Source: Actinomycetes bacterium
GTDB taxonomy: Bacteria > Actinomycetota > Humimicrobiia > Humimicrobiales > Humimicrobiaceae
DNA length: 5,874 nucleotides
NCBI GenBank assembly: GCA_030603375.1
Contig: JAUVXY010000091.1
Location: 1 to 5,874, forward strand
Reading direction: 5' to 3'
Shown in pieces: positions 1 to 4,117 of the stretch (the stretch's first letter is position 1; each line of letters opens with the position of its first letter). A model generated the notes under the pieces. It was not told the origin of the DNA. It saw only the letters and a list, made by a program, of their open reading frames with translations, and did no database searches. A program made the position numbers and the translations under genes.

Positions 1-1059
1 AAGCTTTCCAATTGATTCAAAATCTGCAGGAACCCAGTAATCTAAAAAAACATTTGGCCAGGAGCCAGGATTATTTTTATTAAGAAGTGCAGGTGGTGCA
101 ATAACGAGTGTTTTGCCATCAATTTGGCCTGCAAGCATTGCGGATATATATGTCTTGCCCAGACCAACAACATCTGAAACAAATACACCCCCGTATTCCT
201 CCAATATCCTCTTTGCATTTAAAACTGCCTGCTTTTGATATTCAAGATCCAGATGCTCGCCTGGTTTGTTTTTAAGAAATATCTCACCTGTTTGAGAAAG
301 CTCATCTTTGAAATATTCATATAAGAATTTTAGATATAGCTCATAAGGGGTAACATCCTGCTTTAACCATGTTTTTGTTGTAACGGTTTGAATATATTTT
401 TCGCTTACATCAACTGCATCTTGCCAGAGCTGGTTAAATTTCGTTAGGGCAAAATCATAATCTGCACGGTTTTTTAACTCAACATTAAACTCAAGATTAT
501 CAACTAAACCCGATTGGCTGAAATTGCTTGAGCCGGTGATAACTCGGCCAATATCTCTGTCCCCTTCTGTGAAAGTCATTATATAGAGCTTTGCATGAAT
601 ATTTTGAGACGGATAAGCTCTAATCTCCAGTTTTTTTCTTTTGATCCATTCCATAAATTTGGCAGTACCTTCTTCAGTTTCTTTCTTGTCTTCTGATTGT
701 TCAAATTCATTTATAGTTAGATTTTCAAATTCTTCTTTTACCTCAGAATGAGAAAGTTGAAATTGAAGCTGCTCTTCTAACGCTGAAGAGGGTGAAAATG
801 TCTTATCTGAAATTAATTGTGTTGTGTAAGAATTTGCAGATTTATTTATTAAATCAACTACTTGCTTGCTGGTGCTAATTCCAATAAGTATTCTTATTTT
901 TTCTGTTTTTTCCAGTGATTTGTAAAGTGCGTGGAAACCGCTTGAGTAAAAATAACCAACAAGGCAGTCAAAAAATCGGGAATCTTTAATTAAAACTTCA
1001 AATCTATCTTTTAAGGTTTTGTCTGCTTCATTTGTTATAAAGGTTAGGTCAGTATTCAT
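1..1059 (-). CDS. PLD-like nuclease/SNF2-type helicase fusion, N-terminal part (runs off the left edge)
   Basis: Reading on the minus strand from ATG at 1059 gives 353 codons with no stop, so the C-terminus lies beyond the left edge. The N-terminal half is a phospholipase-D-like nuclease domain. It has an HxK motif in HAKLYIM (H155, K157), then GSSNFSQSGL (176-185) and a conserved N-x-E stretch (188-190). After a linker comes a superfamily 2 helicase start: a Q-like YQKQAVLNA (274-282) and Walker A SDVVGLGKT (295-303, K302), followed by the TLVIAPPALL strand (317-326). Walker B and motifs III-VI are not in the window. In this family the PLD part is thought to be a nuclease and the SNF2 part a DNA translocase; such fusions occur in restriction or defence-like settings. 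No clear Shine-Dalgarno lies before the start; GGAGA is about 21 bases upstream. It points away from the transfer genes, so it could be cargo or chromosomal flank. The domain call is firm; the biological role is inference. Confidence 0.9.
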   Translation of the reverse strand, partial: MNTDLTFITNEADKTLKDRFEVLIKDSRFFDCLVGYFYSSGFHALYKSLEKTEKIRILIGISTSKQVVDLINKSANSYTTQLISDKTFSPSSALEEQLQFQLSHSEVKEEFENLTINEFEQSEDKKETEEGTAKFMEWIKRKKLEIRAYPSQNIHAKLYIMTFTEGDRDIGRVITGSSNFSQSGLVDNLEFNVELKNRADYDFALTKFNQLWQDAVDVSEKYIQTVTTKTWLKQDVTPYELYLKFLYEYFKDELSQTGEIFLKNKPGEHLDLEYQKQAVLNAKRILEEYGGVFVSDVVGLGKTYISAMLAGQIDGKTLVIAPPALLNKNNPGSWPNVFLDYWVPADFESIGKL

Positions 1060-1062
1060 TTT

Positions 1063-1077
1063 TTTAACCAGGTTAAA
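1063..1077. promoter_or_regulatory. 7-bp inverted repeat just upstream of the helicase gene
   Basis: TTTAACC-A-GGTTAAA is a perfect palindrome with a 1-base centre, lying 3 bases upstream of the helicase start codon. It could be an operator for a repressor. Its single-base centre rules out a normal RNA hairpin of the same arms. No matching copy was seen elsewhere in the window. Confidence 0.35.
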
Positions 1078-1092
1078 TTATCTCCGCAGTAA

Positions 1093-1118
1093 ATTATATT
1101 TTCTAATTTCAATATCAA
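1093..1118 (-). promoter_or_regulatory. possible promoter of the helicase gene
   Basis: On the minus strand there is a consensus -10 TATAAT (1098-1093). The best -35 candidate, TTGATA (1118-1113), is only 14 bases away, shorter than the usual 16-18. Transcription would begin about 28 bases before the ATG and run through the 1063-1077 palindrome. In AT-rich DNA a lone TATAAT is weak evidence. Confidence 0.3.
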
Positions 1119-1242
1119 ACCTTTCTTTTATAGCTACTATTAAATGCATATTTTATCATTTTTAAGCATTATATTCTTTACTTCTTTTTCCTAATCTACC
1201 ATGCATATATTCATATAAAAATAATCCAAAAGTATCACTGCA

Positions 1243-1383
1243 TTAATCGGGAGAACCCATTTTTCTATCAATCCATCTAAGCCTAAAATAGATAGCATAT
1301 TTTTTTAGAAGCCTGTTAATTCTGATATGTCTTATTGTTACAAAACACAAGCTAAATAAGGATATTATGATAGTAAAAACCAT
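1243..1383 (-). CDS. possible 46-aa single-span membrane protein
   Basis: ATG at 1383 opens a 46-residue frame ending in TAA at 1243. Residues 2-16 (VFTIIISLFSLCFVT) form one hydrophobic segment. They are followed by a strongly basic tail with R18, R21, R24, K27, K28, R34, R36, R40 and K41, which fits a single transmembrane helix with a cytoplasmic C-terminus. The start has no good ribosome-binding site: an AGGAG lies about 25 bases upstream, too far away. No family is recognised. AT-rich DNA easily yields chance hydrophobic frames, so it may be spurious or a remnant. Confidence 0.25.
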   Translation of the reverse strand: MVFTIIISLFSLCFVTIRHIRINRLLKKYAIYFRLRWIDRKMGSPD

Positions 1384-1504
1384 TAAATAAATCAGGATTT
1401 ATTTTAATTGCCAACTCCTAAAATATTCTAATTTTCTTATCATATTATAAAACTTTACTATAATCTTTCTTTATATTTTTAGTACTTTAACTCCGTAATC
1501 AAAA

Positions 1505-1618
1505 TTAAAATTTTTTCTTATTTTTACGCTTTAAAAATTTGTTAAAATCTATAACATTATCAGGGAGCCTTTCCTTTATCACATCCCACTGTTTCAGATT
1601 ATTCTCTTTTCTTTTTTT
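1505..1618 (-). other. -1 frame extension of the XRE regulator beyond an A7 run
   Basis: In the gene's sense strand the frame passes GGA AAA AAA GAA and ends at TGA (1596-1594). Slipping back one base on the A7 run, or counting eight A's, gives RKENNLKQWDVIKERLPDN (19 residues) and then VIDFNKFLKRKNKKKF before TAA at 1507-1505. That adds 35 residues after K107, for a total of 142. The extension has normal amino-acid balance, with W, D, P and hydrophobics regularly spaced, unlike a random AT-rich shadow. It is either the true C-terminus after a one-base indel or miscount, or an alternative product made by slippage. Confidence 0.6.
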
Positions 1619-1932
1619 CCCTTAATCTCCACATGATCCAGGAACTCATTTAGGTATTCTCTGTTTAAGTTTATGAAATCCACCAGTCGCCTCAGCCTAT
1701 ATTCAAAAAAGTATTCAGGATCTACTCCTAGGGCTTTGGCTATCTTTTCTATATTTTCATCTTTGGGGGCAAGATTTTTTCTTTTTACAATGTTAACCAG
1801 GTAAGTATCAGATAACCCAGACTTAATTGCAATTTGCATGTATGATAGAGCAGATTTTTCTTTTAATTCTAATAGTGCATCAGCGAAGTCTTCGTTTGTA
1901 TATTTTTTACCATTACTTTTATTAGTGTTCAT
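1594..1932 (-). CDS. XRE-family helix-turn-helix transcriptional regulator
   Basis: This 112-residue protein has a Cro/CI-type HTH domain at about residues 15-80. The turn and recognition helix are in IAIKSGLSDTYLVNIVKR (34-51), followed by the usual IEKIAKALGVDPEYFFEY (61-78). Such proteins repress or activate by binding palindromic operators as dimers, and the 2004-2038 inverted repeat is the obvious candidate. It is transcribed divergently from the mini-HTH gene, like the regulator pairs of temperate phages and integrative elements. No Shine-Dalgarno precedes the ATG, and a TATAAT lies only 10 bases upstream, suggesting a leaderless or very short-leader mRNA. The reading frame stops soon after an A7 run (1618-1612), but the -1 frame beyond that run remains open to 1505 with a protein-like sequence. 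The full product may therefore be about 142 residues. Confidence 0.85.
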   Translation of the reverse strand: MNTNKSNGKKYTNEDFADALLELKEKSALSYMQIAIKSGLSDTYLVNIVKRKNLAPKDENIEKIAKALGVDPEYFFEYRLRRLVDFINLNREYLNEFLDHVEIKGKKEKRII

Positions 1933-1942
1933 ATTAAAAACT

Positions 1943-1971
1943 ATTATAAAACATTTTTTGGGTTTTTAGAA
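1943..1971 (-). promoter_or_regulatory. promoter candidate for the XRE regulator, near-leaderless
   Basis: Minus-strand TATAAT (1948-1943) matches the -10 consensus exactly. At 17-base spacing the -35 is TTCTAA (1971-1966), a weak match. Transcription would start about 3-5 bases before the ATG at 1932, leaving almost no leader, in keeping with the missing Shine-Dalgarno. An ACTATTA heptamer (1940-1946), shared with the main operator arm, overlaps the -10. Confidence 0.45.
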
Positions 1972-1979
1972 AAATTTTC

Positions 1980-2007
1980 TTGACATTTAGAAATATTAGG
2001 TTACACT
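1980..2007 (+). promoter_or_regulatory. promoter of the mini-HTH/transfer operon
   Basis: A perfect -35 TTGACA (1980-1985) is followed, after 16 bases, by TACACT (2002-2007), a 4-of-6 match to the -10. The predicted start is near 2013, giving a leader of about 33 bases before the ATG at 2046. The -10 lies inside the left end of the 2004-2038 inverted repeat, so a protein bound there would block RNA polymerase. It is the best promoter seen in the window and probably serves the small genes and, by read-through, mobC onward. Confidence 0.6.
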
Positions 2008-2038
2008 GTTAATAGTAATGGTGTCACTATTAACAGTG
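2004..2038. promoter_or_regulatory. 13-bp perfect inverted repeat, likely regulator operator
   Basis: CACTGTTAATAGT (2004-2016) and ACTATTAACAGTG (2026-2038) are exact reverse complements separated by 9 bases. The repeat overlaps the plus-strand -10 and the transcription start, the classic position for repression. A second, offset palindrome sits inside it: TAATGGTG (2016-2023) against CACTATTA (2025-2032), 7 of 8 paired about one central base. An mRNA hairpin could also form next to the ribosome-binding GAGGG at 2038-2042. An oriT is an alternative, since relaxase sites also carry inverted repeats, but the promoter overlap between two HTH genes favours an operator. Confidence 0.7.
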
Positions 2039-2045
2039 AGGGTAA

Positions 2046-2249
2046 ATGAATAAGCTAAAAATGATTTTAAAAGAGAAAGATAGAACAGTAAGTTTTTTAG
2101 TTAGAAGGACGGGTATATCAAGATATAGTTTAGATAAAATAGTAAAAGGTGAAAAATCACCAATAATTGAAGAAGCTAATAAAATAGCCAAAGCTTTAAG
2201 CGAGACAGTAGAAAATATTTTTTTGCTTTTGGTACAAACACTGTTATAG
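2046..2249 (+). CDS. small HTH (XRE/Cro-like) transcriptional regulator
   Basis: This 67-residue protein is essentially one HTH domain: LVRRTGISRYSLDKIVKGE (18-36) covers the two core helices, followed by IEEANKIAKALSETVENIF (41-59). The length suits minimal Cro-like repressors of phages and mobile elements. ATG 2046 is preferred because the N-terminus matches the family. GAGGG (2038-2042) is present but only 3 bases away, closer than ideal, and overlaps the operator's right arm, so expression could be autoregulated. The predicted C-terminus, LLLVQTLL, follows a T7 run (2218-2224). In the -1 frame the protein would instead continue AFGTNTVIGNGFNTII and stop at 2273-2275, overlapping the next start as TAATG. 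The DNA-binding domain is secure; the end is not. Confidence 0.82.
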   Translation: MNKLKMILKEKDRTVSFLVRRTGISRYSLDKIVKGEKSPIIEEANKIAKALSETVENIFLLLVQTLL

Positions 2250-2275
2250 GCAATGGTTTTAATACGATAATCTAA
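2218..2275 (+). other. -1 frame C-terminal extension of the mini-HTH gene over a T7 run
   Basis: The zero frame reads ATT TTT TTG, which contains the heptamer T TTT TTG, a recognised type of -1 slippery sequence. Reading -1 after it, or adding one T, replaces the LLLVQTLL tail with AFGTNTVIGNGFNTII and gives about 76 residues in total. The new stop TAA (2273-2275) overlaps ATG (2275-2277) of the next ORF, a spacing typical of translational coupling. That junction is the strongest sign that this frame is, or once was, the real one. Confidence 0.5.
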
Positions 2276-2442
2276 TGGAAATAACAAAAGAAGAAATAGA
2301 AGAAAAATTAACTCCCCAGCAGATACAAAAGATAAAAGAAATAATTTGGAACTGGGCTGTAAGAAAGGTCAGAAGAGAAGGAAGCAGAAGAGAAAGGCCG
2401 GGGGAATTTTTTTGTAAAAAAAAGATGGCAGTAAAATATTGA
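2275..2442 (+). CDS. hypothetical small basic protein (55 aa)
   Basis: ATG 2275 opens a 55-residue frame. Residues 1-36 look like a helical segment (KEEIEEKLTPQQIQKIKEII, 5-24, then WNWAVRKVRREG), followed by an Arg-rich stretch (RRERPG). No family is recognised; the charge could suit nucleic-acid binding, but that is only inference. It has no Shine-Dalgarno. Its start overlaps the extended mini-HTH stop as TAATG, so coupled translation is plausible. The last residues, CKKKMAVKY, follow a T7 run and an A8 run. One extra T would end the protein earlier as GEFFL, so the C-terminus is uncertain. It is too short for most ORF filters but sits in phase with the operon layout. Confidence 0.45.
   Translation: MEITKEEIEEKLTPQQIQKIKEIIWNWAVRKVRREGSRRERPGEFFCKKKMAVKY
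2404..2430 (+). repeat. 15-bp direct repeat, copy 1, followed by ATGGCA
   Basis: GAATTTTTTTGTAAA (2404-2418) occurs again exactly at 2774-2788. In both places an A-rich spacer leads to ATGGCA (2425-2430 here). Here that ATG opens only five codons (MAVKY). The low complexity limits its weight. It may be a remnant of a duplicated mobC leader or start, or a shared leader element. Confidence 0.35.
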
Positions 2443-2451
2443 GATAGAATA

Positions 2452-2610
2452 ATGGAGAGAATAATTAATAAAAATGGATTGATTAAATTGGAAAGAGAAA
2501 TGAAGATTTTAAAAAATAGCTTTGATAAATATCATCTAAATGACTGGAAATTAATTTTTGGGTGCCATGCAAATAAAAATACCAGAACAAGAAGTAAAAG
2601 TAAAAATTAA
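2452..2610 (+). CDS. hypothetical small protein (52 aa), doubtful C-terminus
   Basis: ATG 2452 gives 52 residues. The first 37 have a normal composition and probable helices (LIKLEREMKILKNSFDKYH, 10-28, then LNDWKLIFG). The last 15 (CHANKNTRTRSKSKN) are merely an out-of-frame reading of the start of the next gene, with which it overlaps by 44 bases. Either the overlap is real or a one-base change near the T5G3 stretch (2555-2562) removed its proper stop. A weak purine-rich GAGATAGA lies upstream. No family is recognised. Confidence 0.35.
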   Translation: MERIINKNGLIKLEREMKILKNSFDKYHLNDWKLIFGCHANKNTRTRSKSKN

Positions 2611-2839
2611 AAATGTATCTTTTACTCTCAGAGGCACAGTTCATACTATGGTAGAAGTCAGGTTGCTTGATTATATTAATTCACATAAAGATAAATTCAT
2701 ACCTGCAGCTGGTAAAAGAAGTTTATTGTTTAGGAGAAGTAAAAAAGATTTAGAGAAAAATGGAACTAAAAAAGAATTTTTTTGTAAATGTATTAAAAAA
2801 TGGCAAGAAAAAGAAATTATCCAGTTACAGTATGGTTAG
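2567..2839 (+). CDS. small beta-rich conserved-type protein, probably frameshifted near 2711
   Basis: As written, ATG 2567 gives 90 residues; TTG 2558 is an in-frame alternative start with nothing to favour it. Residues 1-48 look like a genuine small beta-strand domain: VKVKIKNVSFTLRGTVH (10-26), then VRLLDYINSHKDKFIPA (31-47). I associate this RG..H....RL.DY.N...FI pattern with small uncharacterised proteins that have a strand-rich core, but cannot name the family with certainty. Beyond residue 48 the frame turns into a Lys/Arg-rich sequence that overlaps mobC by 40 bases. Moving to the +1 frame at the GCTGGT around 2708-2713 gives VKEVYCLGEVKKI and a stop at 2751-2753, a far more natural end leaving a gap before mobC. 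The likely product is therefore about 61 residues. Function unknown. Confidence 0.5.
   Translation: MQIKIPEQEVKVKIKNVSFTLRGTVHTMVEVRLLDYINSHKDKFIPAAGKRSLLFRRSKKDLEKNGTKKEFFCKCIKKWQEKEIIQLQYG
2711..2753 (+). other. +1 frame ending of the small beta-rich gene
   Basis: Removing one G from GCTGGT, or shifting +1 there, yields FIPAAVKEVYCLGEVKKI and TAG at 2751-2753. The total is 61 residues, with no overlap into mobC. The uncorrected frame continues as KRSLLFRRSKKDLEKN, typical of an off-frame reading. No slippery heptamer is evident here, so an indel or sequence error is more likely than programmed shifting. Confidence 0.4.
2774..2805 (+). repeat. 15-bp direct repeat, copy 2, in the mobC leader
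   Basis: This is the second exact copy of GAATTTTTTTGTAAA (2774-2788); it lies directly before the mobC ATGGCA (2800-2805). It occupies the place where a Shine-Dalgarno would be expected but contains none. It could be a binding site for MobC or a translation-enhancing AU-rich leader; both are speculation. Confidence 0.35.
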
Positions 2840-3117
2840 ATGAAAAAGAACTCATGCTTTTAAAAGATAAGATATCAAAAACATACTTTAACCGAAGTGA
2901 CTACATTAGAAAATGCTTACTTGGTAAAAAAATTACAGTTGTGCCTGGCATTAGAGAGATGGTTATTGAATTTAAAAAAATAGGAGGAAACCTGGATAAG
3001 ATAACACGCTCAGTAAATAGCGGTACTTCAGCTGTGTTAGGAGATGATCTTAAAAGTATAAAAGAAGATCTAAGGGCAGTATGGGCTAAGTTGGCTGTAG
3101 TAATGAAAAAAATATAA
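2800..3117 (+). CDS. mobC: MobC-like relaxosome accessory protein (ribbon-helix-helix)
   Basis: This 105-residue protein matches the MobC pattern. An N-terminal strand, YPVTVWL (7-13), and helices ending in NRSDYIRKCLLGKKI (31-45) form a ribbon-helix-helix DNA-binding fold. They are followed by the hallmark FKKIGGNLDKITRSVN (58-73) and a C-terminal helix. MobC proteins bind the oriT region and help the relaxase open and nick the DNA. It lies immediately before the relaxase (13-base gap), the usual order. ATG 2800 is chosen because the MARKRN start suits the family and an in-frame stop lies close upstream. No clear Shine-Dalgarno precedes it. The A7 run inside it (around 2978-2984) is in frame and leaves the conserved KKIGGNLD motif intact. 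Confidence 0.88.
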   Translation: MARKRNYPVTVWLDEKELMLLKDKISKTYFNRSDYIRKCLLGKKITVVPGIREMVIEFKKIGGNLDKITRSVNSGTSAVLGDDLKSIKEDLRAVWAKLAVVMKKI

Positions 3118-3130
3118 AGGGTAAATTTAT

Positions 3131-4117
3131 ATGGCAGTTATAAAAAGCATACCTTCAAAAGGAAGAATAAAAAATATAATAAATTATATCCTATCAAAAG
3201 AAAAAACTGACAGCCGCATTATAAGCGGAAAGGACTTATCCCCGCAAAATGCTATAGATGAAATGAATACCACAAAAAAGCTTTACGGTAAAACTGGCGG
3301 CATTAGCTACTATCACATAATCCAGAGTTTTAAGCCTGGCGAAGTAGATCCAGATTTAGCTCACGCAGTAGGTATGGAGGTTGCTGAGGGGCAGTTTAAA
3401 GGACATGAAGTGCTGGTCGCAACTCATATTGATAAGGATCATATACATAACCATCTGGTAGTAAATTCAGTATCTTTTGTAGACGGCAGTAAGCTAGTCT
3501 CAAATAGAAAAACCTTAAGAGAAATTAAGCGGGATAGCAATAGAATATGCCTGCGTGAGCATCTCTCTACAATAGAAAAACCTTATGCTAAAAATCGCTA
3601 CTCAATGGCTGAGTATAAGCTGGCAGAAAAAGGTATGCCTATCTGGAAAGAAGGACTGCGCTCGGCAATAGATGAGGCAAAAGGACGTTCTAAAAACTTA
3701 GTTGAGTTGAGGCAATATCTAAAGGAAAACTTTAGTATAGATATGAAGGTGCAGAATAAAAACTTAAGCTTTCTTCACCCGGATAAGAAAAAATACTGCC
3801 GTGGCAAAAAGCTTGGGCTTGCTTACAGGAAAGAAGAAATTGCAAGGTTTTTTGAAAAGAGTCCCAAGCGTAATATGGTAAACCCAGGTTTACCATACTG
3901 GAGTGGTGCAGAAAAAAAGTTAGAGTATAAAAATAAAATTTTTATGTCTGGTAAGACTGATTTTGGATTTAGTAAAGTCGGATCGGCAATAGAATCTATT
4001 ACCAGTAAAATTTCAAGAGATATTGAAAAAGAAAAAATAAGGGTTGAAAAGAAAAAAGAAAACCTCTCAAGATCAAGAGAAAGGTATGTGGCTTTAGACA
4101 GAAGGAGAGAAAGATAA
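3131..4117 (+). CDS. MOBP-type relaxase/mobilization nuclease
   Basis: This 328-residue relaxase nicks one strand at oriT and stays covalently attached to the transferred 5' end through a tyrosine. Motif I is NIINYILSKEKT (15-26), with Y19 the likely catalytic Tyr. Motif III is the metal-binding histidine cluster THIDKDHIHNHLVVNSVSF (98-116), with H99, H104, H106 and H108. ISYYHIIQSFKPGE (58-71) and the MAVIKSIPSKG start resemble relaxases of Tn1549-like conjugative transposons. AAGGG (3117-3121), 9 bases before ATG, is a good ribosome-binding site. The C-terminus is a charged, probably coiled region (about 285-328). The protein is short against the roughly 400-500 residues common for such relaxases, lacking a large C-terminal domain. 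Its stop TAA overlaps the virD4 ATG, so the two are co-translated. Confidence 0.92.
   Translation: MAVIKSIPSKGRIKNIINYILSKEKTDSRIISGKDLSPQNAIDEMNTTKKLYGKTGGISYYHIIQSFKPGEVDPDLAHAVGMEVAEGQFKGHEVLVATHIDKDHIHNHLVVNSVSFVDGSKLVSNRKTLREIKRDSNRICLREHLSTIEKPYAKNRYSMAEYKLAEKGMPIWKEGLRSAIDEAKGRSKNLVELRQYLKENFSIDMKVQNKNLSFLHPDKKKYCRGKKLGLAYRKEEIARFFEKSPKRNMVNPGLPYWSGAEKKLEYKNKIFMSGKTDFGFSKVGSAIESITSKISRDIEKEKIRVEKKKENLSRSRERYVALDRRRER

Larger units (their letters stand above)
1060..1504. other. AT-rich gap with no convincing gene
   Basis: About 445 bases separate the helicase start from the longest possible end of the XRE reading frame. I see no RNA gene, no strong hairpin-plus-T-run terminator, no CRISPR-like repeat and no long ORF on either strand. 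The only coding candidate is the 46-codon ORF at 1243-1383. A 14-codon ORF starting at 1443 (minus) is too short to support. The composition is compatible with decayed DNA or an element boundary, but no attachment-site repeat could be paired within the window. Confidence 0.5.

Noticed and set aside
1399..1443. 14-codon minus-strand ORF preceded by a TATAAT-like sequence
   Set aside because: Too short and without a ribosome-binding site or conserved features.
2239..2246. CACTGTTA inside the mini-HTH gene, as a third operator half-site
   Set aside because: Only 8 bases match, there is no paired arm nearby, and it lies in coding sequence; chance is likely.
2030..2287. 85-aa minus-strand ORF
   Set aside because: It lies antisense to the well-supported mini-HTH gene and covers the operator; its composition is that of a reverse shadow.
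2558..2566. TTG start adding three residues to the small gene at 2567
   Set aside because: No ribosome-binding site favours it, and the ATG at 2567 gives a more natural N-terminus.
2760..2843. 27-codon ORF starting at 2760 (MELKKNFFVNVLKN...)
   Set aside because: It reads out of frame through the start of mobC. One extra A at about 2800 would fuse it to MobC, but the MARKRN start already fits the family, so no break is proposed.
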